A stretch of 64,000 bases of DNA from Comamonadaceae bacterium (GTDB lineage Bacteria > Pseudomonadota > Gammaproteobacteria > Burkholderiales > Burkholderiaceae_C). Location: assembly GCA_027486755.1 (NCBI GenBank), contig JAIXOM010000038.1:1-64000 (forward strand). The letters are read 5' to 3'. The translations under genes were made by a program, and so were the position numbers. Under the pieces are notes generated by a model that was not told the DNA's origin, did not search any database, and saw only the letters and a list, made by a program, of their open reading frames with translations. Below, one piece after another: positions 47,234 through 56,456 of this stretch (its first letter is position 1; the number at the start of each line of letters is the position of its first letter).

Positions 47234-48348
47234 CAGATGCTGCGCTCAAGGCGCCAGATCTGCCAGCGCAGGCACAGAACACTGCCGGCGAAAATCCCAG
47301 CCAGAGCGAAAAAACTGTTCAGACTCAATGTGGACAGGCCCGACAGGCCCTGCCCGACGGTGCAGCCCATGGCGGTCACGCCGCCCACGCCCATCAACAC
47401 AGCGCCGATCAGGTGCAAGGCGGTGTCCTCGGTATCCCGAAAGCCTTCCCAACGAAAAGACTTGCTGAGCAAGCAATAGCAGGCCGAACCAGCAACCACG
47501 CCCACCACCAGGATGACGCCCAGGCTGAGCACCTTGCTCTTGTCACTGAAGAACATCAGCCAATCGAGGGTGTAGGCCATCGGCGCCACGAAGCTAAAGG
47601 CCTCGGAGCGGCCCGAGTTGGTCGCCACAAAGACCTCCTCAAGAGTCTGAGGATGCTCGTTGACGAAGCCGTAATGCCCGGTCAGCCACCACATGGCCAC
47701 CACCAGCAGGCCTATGCCCAGGCCGCCCAGAAGGTAAACAGGCTGCCTGAATTCGCGGTCGATCAAAGCCCATAAAAGCAGCCCTAAGCCCAAAACCAGA
47801 CCCAAAGCCAAGCTCAGTTGCGAGGCGGCCACTCCGGTCAGCGGCTGCAGCACAGCAGCCAGCGTACCGGGAGCAGGCACAAGCAGCGCCGCCTGATCGA
47901 CGGTGGCCACTCGCCAGACAGCCGTCACGCCCTTCATGGTGACAAACGCAGCCACCCCCATCACTGCAAACACGACCAATGACTTCAGGCTGCCGCCACC
48001 GATGCGAATCAAGGTCTTGCTGCCACAGCCCGAGCCCAGCACCATGCCGATACCAAAAAGGCCCCCGCCCAGCAGGGCCGACAGCCAAATGAAGCGCGGC
48101 GACGCATAAACCGTGCGGGCTGGATCGATCAGGCCCACATACGCCATGGCCTGAAACCCAAGCATGGCCACACCTGCAGCCATGGCCCACATCCGCATGC
48201 GCGACCAGTCACCCATGCTGACAATGTCACTGACCGCACCCATGGTGCAAAAGTGGGTACGCTGACCGATCAGGCCAAAAAGGAAGGCCAGACCAAAGGC
48301 CAGGCCGAGCACCTGCTGTTGCAGGGCGTTGAACTGCTGAATATCCAT
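47233..48348 (-). CDS. YeeE/YedE-family sulphur-compound transporter
   Basis: A 371-residue membrane protein with about nine hydrophobic helices and the family's cysteine loops: IGQRTHFCTMGAVSD, MVLGSGCGSKTLIR and VTAMGCTVGQGLSGLSTLSL. Relatives take up thiosulphate or other reduced sulphur species across the inner membrane. It is the first gene of a two-gene unit with tcdA, whose enzyme family is linked to cysteine-desulfurase pathways. Confidence 0.87.
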   Translation of the reverse strand: MDIQQFNALQQQVLGLAFGLAFLFGLIGQRTHFCTMGAVSDIVSMGDWSRMRMWAMAAGVAMLGFQAMAYVGLIDPARTVYASPRFIWLSALLGGGLFGIGMVLGSGCGSKTLIRIGGGSLKSLVVFAVMGVAAFVTMKGVTAVWRVATVDQAALLVPAPGTLAAVLQPLTGVAASQLSLALGLVLGLGLLLWALIDREFRQPVYLLGGLGIGLLVVAMWWLTGHYGFVNEHPQTLEEVFVATNSGRSEAFSFVAPMAYTLDWLMFFSDKSKVLSLGVILVVGVVAGSACYCLLSKSFRWEGFRDTEDTALHLIGAVLMGVGGVTAMGCTVGQGLSGLSTLSLNSFFALAGIFAGSVLCLRWQIWRLERSI

Positions 48349-48427
48349 CGCGCAATTCTAGGCCGCTGGCGCCCAGACCGCGAGCGCTCAGGCACAATGC
48401 CGCGCAAAGTTAAGGGCCGCACCAAGC

Positions 48428-49471
48428 CTATTTGAGCTTGGACAAGCGCTCCTTGGCAGTCGCTGCGGCTTCGTCCTGCGGATAGGACTTGACCAGATCC
48501 TCCAGCGTGCGGCGCACCGCAGCGCGGGGCTCCTTGAGCTCGATCTGGCAATTGGCAATGGTCAGCATCGCCTCCGCAGCGCGAGGATGATCGGGGGCCA
48601 ATTGCAGCATCCTGCGCAAGCTGCCCACGGCCTCCTTGTATTGACCGGTGGCGTACTGAGCATTACCCAGCCAGTAGAGCGCCGATGAGCGGTAGCCACT
48701 GGTCGGGTAGCGAGCTTGAAACTGCTCGAACGCGGTTCGTGCGGCCGCGAATTCGCCTTTGCGCATAACGGCCAAAGCCGCGTCAAAAGCACTGATCTCG
48801 GCCGGCAAGGCCTCGATCTCCCGCCCATCCACATTGACCTTTACCGGCTCGATGCGCCGAATACGCGCTTCAACCCCGGAGCTGACATCGTTGACGTTGC
48901 GCTGCACACCATCGACGTTGCGCTGCAAACCATCGACGTTCCGCTGCACACCATCGATGTTGCTGCGCATACCATCGATGGCCATCTGCAAGTCGGCCTG
49001 GCCGCGCTTCATGTCTCGCAGATCTCGCTGAAGCTTGGCCACAAAGTGAACCATTTCCTCTTTCTCGCCGCGCAGCTGGGCCAATTCACGGCGCAAGAAT
49101 TCCAACTGATTGGCCAATTCCAGCAAGCCTCGCCTGAGCTGCGACTGCTCGTCCGCAGACTTGGCCATGGCATTGCGCATGAGCTGGAGCTCCTCCTGCA
49201 GCTGGGCCTGAGCCTGCTGCTGTTGAGCCTGAGCCCGCTGCTGTTGTGCCTGAGCCTGCGACTGCTGTGCCTCGGAGCTGCGACGCGCCTCTTCACTTTT
49301 ACGAAGTTCTTCTGTCACCACGGCCAAAGAGCGCCGCAGATTTTCCACCTGCGGCCGCAACTTGATGATTTCCTGGCGCGCCTCATCGTCGGCAAACAGC
49401 GATGCCTGGGCACCCAGGGACACCGCCATCAGAACCAGGGCTGCGGTCCACCGCATCGAAAAGGCAGCCAT
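48428..49471 (-). CDS. cpoB: cell division coordinator CpoB (YbgF)
   Basis: A 347-residue periplasmic protein. The signal peptide ends SLGAQA. A long Gln/Ala-rich coiled coil (about 30-170) includes four tandem 7-residue units (NVDGVQR type, 48893-48976). The C-terminal TPR domain (AFDAALAVMRKGEFAAARTA, YRSSALYWLGNAQYATGQYK, HPRAAEAMLTIANCQIELKE) follows. CpoB works with the Tol-Pal system and PBP1B at the septum. ATG 49471 is chosen. GTG 49480, overlapping the pal stop, is possible. Confidence 0.9.
   Translation of the reverse strand: MAAFSMRWTAALVLMAVSLGAQASLFADDEARQEIIKLRPQVENLRRSLAVVTEELRKSEEARRSSEAQQSQAQAQQQRAQAQQQQAQAQLQEELQLMRNAMAKSADEQSQLRRGLLELANQLEFLRRELAQLRGEKEEMVHFVAKLQRDLRDMKRGQADLQMAIDGMRSNIDGVQRNVDGLQRNVDGVQRNVNDVSSGVEARIRRIEPVKVNVDGREIEALPAEISAFDAALAVMRKGEFAAARTAFEQFQARYPTSGYRSSALYWLGNAQYATGQYKEAVGSLRRMLQLAPDHPRAAEAMLTIANCQIELKEPRAAVRRTLEDLVKSYPQDEAAATAKERLSKLK
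48893..48976. repeat. four tandem 21-bp repeats in cpoB
   Basis: Four consecutive 21-bp units (48893, 48914, 48935, 48956; pattern GACGTTGCGCTGCACACCATC with a few changes) encode the NVDGVQR heptads of the coiled coil. Copy number may vary between strains by slippage. Confidence 0.85.
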
Positions 49472-49476
49472 GTCTG

Positions 49477-50106
49477 TCACCGATAGGTAATTTCAGCGCG
49501 ACGATTCTTTTCGAAGGACGCCTCGTCGGTTCCGCTGGCCGCTGGTTTTTCCTTGCCAAAGCTCACAGCCTCAACCTGACCCTCTCCGACGCCCAGCAAA
49601 ACCAGGCGGCGGCGAACCGCCTCAGCTCGCTTTTGACCGAGTGCCAGGTTGTACTCACGGCCGCCGCGCTCGTCAGTATGTCCCTCGACCGCGATGGTGC
49701 GACTCTTGTTGGTGGACAGAAAGCGGGCATGGCTCTCGATCACCGCCTCGCCCTCGGGCCTGATGACGAAACTGTCGAAGTCGAAATAAATCACCCTGGC
49801 CAGCTGGGTGGGCGCAGCTACCGGCACGTTACGGGGAGTTAGCTCGACCGGCACCACAGCGCGGCTCTGCGCACCGCCCGCTAAACCGCCTGCTGAGGCG
49901 CCTGCTGAAGCGCCCGCGTTGCCACTGGGGGAACCCGAACCCTGGGCGGCTGCGCGCGCTGCCGCTGCCGCTGCATCGGCCGCAGCGGAGCTGGCAGCAG
50001 AGCGGTCCTCAACCGGCACGTCATTGAGCTTGACACTCGATCCGCAAGCCGTAAGCGCTAGGCTCAAGGCGATCAGACCGATGTATTTGCAGCTGTTGCC
50101 TCTCAT
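49477..50106 (-). CDS. pal: peptidoglycan-associated lipoprotein Pal
   Basis: A 209-residue outer-membrane lipoprotein. The lipobox ends LALTAC (Cys21). An Ala/Gly/Ser-rich linker (about 38-85) is followed by the OmpA-like domain with YFDFDSFVIRPEGEAVIESH and IAVEGHTDERGGREYNLALG, which binds diaminopimelate. It anchors the outer membrane to peptidoglycan. AGGAGGAG precedes three possible starts (TTG 50112, ATG 50109, ATG 50106). Spacing favours the last. Confidence 0.94.
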   Translation of the reverse strand: MRGNSCKYIGLIALSLALTACGSSVKLNDVPVEDRSAASSAAADAAAAAARAAAQGSGSPSGNAGASAGASAGGLAGGAQSRAVVPVELTPRNVPVAAPTQLARVIYFDFDSFVIRPEGEAVIESHARFLSTNKSRTIAVEGHTDERGGREYNLALGQKRAEAVRRRLVLLGVGEGQVEAVSFGKEKPAASGTDEASFEKNRRAEITYR

Positions 50107-50157
50107 CATCAACTCCTCCTATTAAAAACTGTCAATCCAGGGCCGAGCCAGCATAAG

Positions 50158-51477
50158 CTAGCGAACAAATGGCCCCCAATCGGGCTCGCGGATGTCGCCA
50201 CTTTGACCTGAAAGGCGGGCCTTGATGCGCCCGTCCAGGGTGGTGGTCATCAGGGCCTCGCGCCCCTGCAGCACGGTGGCATAGAGAACGAGGCGGCCGT
50301 TGGGTGAAAAACTCGGACTTTCGTCGCCGGCCGTGTCGGTCAGCGCTGTGATGGCGGAGCTGGCCAGATCCATCAGGTGCAGCTTGTAGACGCCGCCGAC
50401 CCGGGAAATAAACGCCATGGTCTTGCCATCCGGACTGAGCGCCGGCGAGATGTTGTAGTTGCTGCCAAAGGTCACCCGCTCGGCGCTGCCACCGCTGCTG
50501 GGCATGCGGTAGATTTGGGGCGAACCGCCGCGATCACTCACAAAATAAATCCAGCGCCCATCCGGAGAACAGGTCGGCTCGGTATCGATGCTGCTCGACT
50601 GCGTCAGGCGCCTGGGCTCGCCCCCGCCGGAGGCATCCATCACATAAATCTGAGAGCCGCCATCGCGGCTGAGCGTGGCGACGATCTGGCGGCCGTCAGG
50701 CGTCCAGGCAGGGGCACTGTTGGAGCCCCTGAAGTTGGCCAGCAGACGCCTGCGCCCAGTGGCCAGCTCATGGGAGTAAATCACTGGCTTGCGTGACTCA
50801 AAGGATACGTAAGCCAGTTGCGCGCCAGTGGGCGACCATGAGGGTGAAATGAAGGGTTCGGAGCTGGCAAAGGCAGACTGGGCATTTTCGCCATCAGAGT
50901 CGGCCACCCAGAGGTTATAGCGCTGGGCCAAACGTGTCACGTAAGCGATACGAGTGGCAAAGACGCCCTTGTCTCCGGTCAGCTTTTCATAAATGAAATC
51001 AGCAATGCGGTGCGCGACCACGCGCATTTCAGAGGGCGGGACGGCAATGGACTGACCACCGAGATCGGTGCCCCGAACCACGTCCCAGAGCCGAAAACGC
51101 ACGTCATAAGTACCATTGGCCAAGGCCAGCACGCTTCCGGCCACTGCGAAATCTGCCCCCTTTTGGCGCCACAGGTTGGCGTTGAGGGCGCTGGTTTCAT
51201 CCACGTTGACGCCGGCCGCATCCACCGAGCGGAAGACGCCGCTGCGTTCAAGGTCGGCGCGCACAATGGCGCTGATCTTGTGGGGCGCTGACGCCTCCCC
51301 CCGCAAGACCGGCAAGGCAATCGGCAGCTGGGCTGCCCCCAGACCGGAGACCTCCACGCGAAACTGCGCCAAGGCCGGCGCTGCGACGGTCAATAGCCCA
51401 CAGGCTCCCGCACCGACCAGCCAGCGGCGTCGCTGCGGGCCTGAATCCATCAATTCATTGAGATTGTTCTTTTGCAC
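50158..51477 (-). CDS. tolB: Tol-Pal system protein TolB
   Basis: A 439-residue periplasmic beta-propeller. The signal peptide has a twin-Arg-like start (RRRWLVGAGACGLLTVAAPA, cleavage near residue 37). The N-terminal domain is followed by WD-like blades with repeated SPDG motifs (SWSPTGAQLAYVS, CSPDGRWIYFVSD, LSPDGKTMAFISR, FSPNGRLVLYATV). It binds Pal. tolQ, tolR and tolA are not adjacent: upstream is a gene-free gap and a divergent ABC transporter. Confidence 0.94.
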   Translation of the reverse strand: MQKNNLNELMDSGPQRRRWLVGAGACGLLTVAAPALAQFRVEVSGLGAAQLPIALPVLRGEASAPHKISAIVRADLERSGVFRSVDAAGVNVDETSALNANLWRQKGADFAVAGSVLALANGTYDVRFRLWDVVRGTDLGGQSIAVPPSEMRVVAHRIADFIYEKLTGDKGVFATRIAYVTRLAQRYNLWVADSDGENAQSAFASSEPFISPSWSPTGAQLAYVSFESRKPVIYSHELATGRRRLLANFRGSNSAPAWTPDGRQIVATLSRDGGSQIYVMDASGGGEPRRLTQSSSIDTEPTCSPDGRWIYFVSDRGGSPQIYRMPSSGGSAERVTFGSNYNISPALSPDGKTMAFISRVGGVYKLHLMDLASSAITALTDTAGDESPSFSPNGRLVLYATVLQGREALMTTTLDGRIKARLSGQSGDIREPDWGPFVR

Positions 51478-52026
51478 CTTGACGACTCAAACAATAGAGC
51501 TCGAAACACTTCCAAAACACTGCCTAGCCTGCATGGTACACACCGCGAAGTCCATTGGACCATCGAGAAAACCCAAACGAGATCGATAACTTTGCAAAAA
51601 AACAGCCAGCGCCGAAACCACGGCCCACCCCATGCAAGCCGCTGACCCCTTGGCATGGCGCTGACAAGTCCCATATTTGCTGTGGCGCTAGCGCTTGCGC
51701 CGGTCGGGGTCCAGTGTGGGGTCGCTGCATTGATCCGGACAATCCTGGCTGTTTCGGGTCTCGCTCATGGTGATGCGGTAACGGACAGCTTCAGCACACT
51801 TGGGGACAGGGCTGCCCTGACTAGATTCAAAGCTCGATGCTCAGCATAGCAGAGCCAATGCCCAGCACTAGGCGGCGACTGCCGGATAATGCGCCTAGCG
51901 TTGGCTGACCGACCGAACTCAAAAACCGCAGCGACCGAGGAGCCAGGCAGACCCTGAGCAGCTCGGCCTGGCCAGCGGCTGAGGCATCTTTGCAAGCCCG
52001 GTCGGCCTTGCCCCAAGCTCTCGCCC
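51478..52026. other. 549-bp gene-free stretch between tolB and msbA
   Basis: No convincing gene, tRNA or repeat was found. A run of seven T on the minus strand (near 51596) lies in what would be the tolB leader, without a clear stem before it. The short reading frames across the region look like chance. It must hold the divergent promoters. Confidence 0.5.
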
Positions 52027-53793
52027 ATGACCACCTCATCCGCCTATCAGCGTGCGCGCAGCCAATGGGCAAAAATCTGGCCCTACTTCAGCGCCTCCCG
52101 CGGCGCCTGGCTGCTGGCGGGCCTGGCCGCGGCGGTGGCGGCGGCGACAGAGCCGATGATTCCGGCCCTGCTCAAGCCACTACTGGATCGAGGTTTTCAG
52201 GGCTCGAGTCGGGTGCCCATATGGCATATTCCGGCCCTTTTGTTGCTGGTTTTTGGCCTACGTGCCGCAGCTGGCTTCATCTCGCAATACGCGCTGGCTC
52301 GCATCATTAATCTGGGTTTGCAGAGAATTCGTGATGCCTTGTTCGCAAAAATGCTGCGAGCCCAACTGAGCCTGTACGAAGAACAAAGCGCCAGCACCCT
52401 GGCCAACACCGTGGTCTATGAGGTGCAAAACGGCTCGTCCATGCTGATAGGCTCCCTGGTTCGCGCAGTGCGCGATGCGCTGACCTTGCTGGCGCTGGTG
52501 GGCTATCTGCTTTACCTGAACTGGAAGCTGAGCCTGGTGGTGGCGGTGATACTGCCGCCCCTGGGGGTGATGGTGCGCAGCCTGACGCGGAGGCTTTACC
52601 GGCTGACCCAACAAACTCAGGTGGCCACCGACGAACTGGCCTATGTGGTGGAAGAAAACGTGCTGGCTCAGCGCGACATCCGCCTGCATGCGGCGCAAGG
52701 CCTGCAGGTCAAGCGCTTTGCACGCCTGAGTCACAAGCTGCGCCAGCTCTCGCTCAAGACCACCGTGGCCACCGCCGGCATGAGCGCCATGGCCCAAATA
52801 CTTTCTGCGCTGGCCCTCTCAGCGGTGATCTGCATCGCCTTGCTGCAGGGCGCTGGCGGTGACACCACGGCTGGCAGCTTCATGGCTTTCATCACCGCCA
52901 TGTTGCTCCTGATTGCACCGATCAAGAGCCTGGCCGAGGTCGGCAGCCCTTTGACGCGGGGCTTGGCGGCCCTCGAACGGGGCCAGGCACTGATTGATGA
53001 GGTAGCAGACGAGCAAGGCGGCGGGCATGCGGCCAGACGCGCGCGGGGTGATATTCGCCTGGAATCGGTCACTGTACGGTACAAGGACGGTGCTCAAGCC
53101 GCGCTCGAACGGATCGACCTGCATGTGCGAGCCGGTGAGACCCTGGCTTTGGTGGGCAGCTCCGGCTCGGGCAAGACCACCCTGGCCCAGCTATTGCCAC
53201 GGCTGCTCGAATGCAGCGAGGGGCGTGTATTGCTGGACGGCCAGGACATCGCCCAGTGGGATCTGGCCAGCCTGCGAGCCCAGTTTGCCTATGTCAGCCA
53301 ACATGTGGTGATGCTCAATGACAGCCTGGCCGTCAATGTCGCCCTCGGACAGGAGCCTGACCGTGAGCGGGTTCGCCTGTGCCTGCAGGCCGCCCGGCTC
53401 GAGCAACTGCTGCAGGACTTGCCGCAGGGCATGGATACCGTCTTGGGCCATAACGCGATGCAGCTGTCGGGCGGACAACGCCAGCGCCTGGCGATCGCAC
53501 GCGCCCTGTACAAGGATGCGCCCATTTTGATTCTGGACGAAGCCACCTCGGCGCTGGACAGCCAGTCCGAGCATGAGGTGCAACAGGCGATCGAGCGGGT
53601 CTGCGTCGGCAGAACCTCTCTGGTGATCGCTCACCGCCTGTCGACCATCGAGCACGCCGACCGCATCGTCGTTCTCGACAGCGGCAAGGTGGTGGAGACC
53701 GGGAGCCATCAAGAACTGCTGGCCCAGGGCGGCCACTACAGCCACCTGTACCGGCTCGGCTTCAAGCAGGGATCGTCGCCGGCCCAGGCCTGA
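52027..53793 (+). CDS. msbA: MsbA-type lipid A/ABC exporter (fused permease-ATPase)
   Basis: A 588-residue half-transporter. Six transmembrane helices span about residues 25-310. The ATPase has GSSGSGKTTLAQ (Walker A), a Q-loop AYVSQHVVMLNDSL, the signature LSGGQRQRLAIARAL and Walker B ILILDEATSALDS with the H-loop IAHRLSTIE. MsbA flips lipid A-core across the inner membrane. lpxK, a frequent neighbour, is absent, so another lipid or drug substrate cannot be excluded. Confidence 0.88.
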   Translation: MTTSSAYQRARSQWAKIWPYFSASRGAWLLAGLAAAVAAATEPMIPALLKPLLDRGFQGSSRVPIWHIPALLLLVFGLRAAAGFISQYALARIINLGLQRIRDALFAKMLRAQLSLYEEQSASTLANTVVYEVQNGSSMLIGSLVRAVRDALTLLALVGYLLYLNWKLSLVVAVILPPLGVMVRSLTRRLYRLTQQTQVATDELAYVVEENVLAQRDIRLHAAQGLQVKRFARLSHKLRQLSLKTTVATAGMSAMAQILSALALSAVICIALLQGAGGDTTAGSFMAFITAMLLLIAPIKSLAEVGSPLTRGLAALERGQALIDEVADEQGGGHAARRARGDIRLESVTVRYKDGAQAALERIDLHVRAGETLALVGSSGSGKTTLAQLLPRLLECSEGRVLLDGQDIAQWDLASLRAQFAYVSQHVVMLNDSLAVNVALGQEPDRERVRLCLQAARLEQLLQDLPQGMDTVLGHNAMQLSGGQRQRLAIARALYKDAPILILDEATSALDSQSEHEVQQAIERVCVGRTSLVIAHRLSTIEHADRIVVLDSGKVVETGSHQELLAQGGHYSHLYRLGFKQGSSPAQA

Positions 53794-53804
53794 GGGGGCG
53801 ATCA

Positions 53805-53824
53805 AGCCGGGCCAAGGTCCGGCT
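53805..53824. terminator. inverted repeat between convergent msbA and rng
   Basis: AGCCGG-N8-CCGGCT lies 11 bp after the msbA stop and 13 bp from the rng stop. The stem is 6 bp and there is no T-tract. Possible bidirectional terminator. Confidence 0.3.
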
Positions 53825-53837
53825 GTGCTCGCGCACC

Positions 53838-55313
53838 TCAAAGCAGCACGATGTCGTACTGCTCTTGCGGCAGTGCCGCTTCGGCTTGCAGGGAAATCGG
53901 CTTGCCGATGAAATCGGACAGACCGGCCAGGTGCTGACTTTCCTCGCCCAGAAACAGCTCGATGACCGCCGGCGCCGCCACCACCCTGAATTCCCGCGGA
54001 TTGAACTGCCTGGCCTCGCGCAGGATCTCGCGCAGGATGTCGTAGGTCACACTGCGCGCGGTCTTGACCACCCCCTTGCCCTGGCAGGTCGGACAGGCCT
54101 CGCACAACTGATGCACCAGGGACTCACGGGTGCGCTTGCGGGTCATTTCTAGAAGGCCGAGGGCCGAAAATCCATTGACCGTCGTTTTGACACGGTCCCG
54201 GGCCAGCTGCTTCTTGAGCTCATCGAGCACCGCCTCACGGTGTTCAGCCCTGGCCATGTCGATGAAGTCCACCACCATGATGCCGCCCAGATTGCGCAGG
54301 CGCAGTTGGCGGGCGATCGCCTGGGCCGACTCGAGGTTGGTCTTGAAGATGGTTTCTTCAAAATTGCGAGCTCCGACAAAGCCACCGGTGTTCACATCGA
54401 TGGCGGTCAGGGCCTCGGTCTGGTCGATGATCAGATAGCCGCCAGATTTCAGCTCCACCCTGCGGCCGAGTGCGCGGGCAATTTCCTCGTCGATGTTGTG
54501 CAGGTCAAAAATCGGCCGCTCACCAGAATAAAGGGCAATTTTCTTGAGCATGCCAGGCATGAATTCGGTCGCAAAAGCCTGCAAGGCCTGATGCTGCTCG
54601 CGCGAATCGACCCGTATGAACTGTGTAGCCTGCGAGGCTACGTCGCGCAGGACGCGCTGCAGCAAGCTGAGGTCCTGATGCAGCAATGAGGCAGGTGGCA
54701 GCCGCAGCGCCTGCCCGCGGATATGGGCCCAGGTCTTGCGCAGATAGGCGATGTCATCGCTCAGTTCGGTGTCACTCGCGTCTTCGGCATTGGTGCGCAA
54801 AATAAAGCCACCCGCATCGCCAGCCAAGGCCTGCAGGCGCTCGCGCAGTTGCTCGCGCTGCTGCGGTGGAATTTTTTGCGACACGCCGATGTGCTTGTCC
54901 TGCGGCAGGTACACCAGCAAGCGCCCGGCAATGCTGACTTGCGCACTCAGGCGAGCGCCCTTGGTACCGATCGGGTCCTTGAGCACCTGGACCATGATGC
55001 TCTGGCCTTCGAAAACCTGCTTTTCAATCGGCAAGACCGGCTCGCTGCGTCCGCCCTCAGCACCCTCGCCGTGTCGGCTGGCGATGCTGCTGAGCAGGTC
55101 GCCCACATGCAGGAAGCCGGCGCGTTCGAGCCCAATGTCGATGAAGGCCGACTGCATGCCCGGCAAGACCCGGGCCACCTTACCCAGGTAAATATTCCCG
55201 ACCAAGCCACGCTCTAGCGCCCGCTCAACATGCAGCTCCTGCACAGCGCCCTGCTCAATCACGGCCACGCGGGTTTCCTGTGGGGCCCAGTTGATCAATA
55301 TGTCTTGCGGCAT
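53838..55313 (-). CDS. rng: ribonuclease G
   Basis: A 491-residue RNase E/G-family endonuclease. An S1-like domain (VGNIYLGKVARVLPGMQSAF, then GLERAGFLHVGDL) is followed by the catalytic region with IIDQTEALTAIDVNTGGFVG and GGIMVVDFIDM (Asp pair) and the zinc link LCEACPTCQGKG (CPxC). The length, without the long RNase E tail, marks it as RNase G. It processes 16S rRNA 5' ends and mRNAs. ATG 55313 (MPQDILINWAPQETRVA) is the family start. Confidence 0.94.
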   Translation of the reverse strand: MPQDILINWAPQETRVAVIEQGAVQELHVERALERGLVGNIYLGKVARVLPGMQSAFIDIGLERAGFLHVGDLLSSIASRHGEGAEGGRSEPVLPIEKQVFEGQSIMVQVLKDPIGTKGARLSAQVSIAGRLLVYLPQDKHIGVSQKIPPQQREQLRERLQALAGDAGGFILRTNAEDASDTELSDDIAYLRKTWAHIRGQALRLPPASLLHQDLSLLQRVLRDVASQATQFIRVDSREQHQALQAFATEFMPGMLKKIALYSGERPIFDLHNIDEEIARALGRRVELKSGGYLIIDQTEALTAIDVNTGGFVGARNFEETIFKTNLESAQAIARQLRLRNLGGIMVVDFIDMARAEHREAVLDELKKQLARDRVKTTVNGFSALGLLEMTRKRTRESLVHQLCEACPTCQGKGVVKTARSVTYDILREILREARQFNPREFRVVAAPAVIELFLGEESQHLAGLSDFIGKPISLQAEAALPQEQYDIVLL

Positions 55314-55383
55314 GGCTGTTGGTCCGGTAGGAGGGGAGCGGCGCTGTTGGAAGCCCGAGCGGGACGCCTGGCAGGCATGGGCC

Positions 55384-55992
55384 TCAGGCGAGCTTGAGCC
55401 CAAGTTCGCGCAACAGCTGAGCGCTCTCCCGCAGCGGCAGGCCCATGATGCCCGAGTAGCTCCCGCTGATGTGGCGAATATACATGGCCGCCCTGCCCTG
55501 AACCGCGTAGGCACCGGCCTTGCCGAAGGGCTCGCCGCTGGCCACATAGTCACGAATCTGCGCGGCGCTCATGGGCTCAAAACTAACCCGCGACACGCTC
55601 AGGGCCTGCACCCGCCTCCGCCCGCTTTGCACCGCCACCGCCGTCAGTACCCGGTGGGTGCGACCGGACAGCTGACGCAACATCGCCGCCGCATGGCGGG
55701 CGTCTGCCGGCTTGCCCAAAATCTCCGAGCCGATCGCCACGGTGGTATCGGCACACAAAATGGGCGCCATAGGCTGGCCCAGCCGATTCAGGCGCGCCAG
55801 AGCGGCGTCGAGCTTGAGCGCCGTCACCCGCTGCACATAGCGGGCGGGCGGCTCCGAGCCGTGCACCGCTTCCAGGGCTTCGGCGTCCTCATGCGGGTCG
55901 GGCAAGAGCGTCTCAAAGCGCAAACCCATCTGCTCGAGCAGTTGCGCCCGGCGCGGGCTTTGAGAGGCCAGGTAAATCATGGCTGGACTCAT
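55384..55992 (-). CDS. maf: Maf-like nucleoside triphosphate pyrophosphatase
   Basis: A 202-residue Maf protein. [18 protein letters not shown] is the signature start, [18 protein letters not shown] the second, and [20 protein letters not shown] the third conserved block. It hydrolyses non-canonical or modified NTPs. Its start overlaps the rlmH stop by 4 nt (ATGA). ATG 55980 is an alternative start. Confidence 0.93.
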   Translation of the reverse strand: MSPAMIYLASQSPRRAQLLEQMGLRFETLLPDPHEDAEALEAVHGSEPPARYVQRVTALKLDAALARLNRLGQPMAPILCADTTVAIGSEILGKPADARHAAAMLRQLSGRTHRVLTAVAVQSGRRRVQALSVSRVSFEPMSAAQIRDYVASGEPFGKAGAYAVQGRAAMYIRHISGSYSGIMGLPLRESAQLLRELGLKLA

Positions 55993-56456
55993 TGGCGGTG
56001 ATAGGGGTGATGGGCGTTGATGCTCCAGGCCCGGTACAGCTGCTCGAGCAGCAGCACCCTGACCATCGCATGGGGCAGCGTCAGTTCCGACAGTCGCAAG
56101 CGCTCCTGGACGGCCTGCTTGAAGCCGGCATCGAGCCCGTCCGGACCGCCTATGACCAGCGCCACATCGCTGCCGGCCTGCTGCCAGTCCTGCAACTTGC
56201 CCGCCAGCGCCAGGGTGCTCAGGCCGGTGCCGCGCTCATCGAGGGCAATCACACGACTGCCCTTGGAGATCGCGGCCTCAATGCGCTGGCGCTCGGCAGC
56301 CAGCAGACTGGGCAGATCCTTGCTGCCGCGCACCTCGGTCTTGACCGCCTTGACCTCGATCTTGAAATCAGGCGGAAAGCGTTTGAGGTAGTCGTCGCTG
56401 GCGGTTTGGGCCCAGTCAGGCATCTTGAGCCCGACGGCCACGATCTGCAGCTTCAT
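55989..56456 (-). CDS. rlmH: 23S rRNA (pseudouridine1915-N3) methyltransferase
   Basis: A 155-residue SPOUT-class methyltransferase. [20 protein letters not shown] and [13 protein letters not shown] form the trefoil-knot SAM site, and the C-terminus ([20 protein letters not shown] followed by HPYHR) is diagnostic. It methylates pseudouridine 1915 in helix 69. It overlaps rsfS by 4 nt and maf by 4 nt. Confidence 0.95.
   Translation of the reverse strand: MKLQIVAVGLKMPDWAQTASDDYLKRFPPDFKIEVKAVKTEVRGSKDLPSLLAAERQRIEAAISKGSRVIALDERGTGLSTLALAGKLQDWQQAGSDVALVIGGPDGLDAGFKQAVQERLRLSELTLPHAMVRVLLLEQLYRAWSINAHHPYHRQ

Noticed and set aside
51478..52026. Small genes or tolA remnant between tolB and msbA
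   Set aside because: Short frames lack ribosome sites and recognisable features. Nothing resembles TolA.
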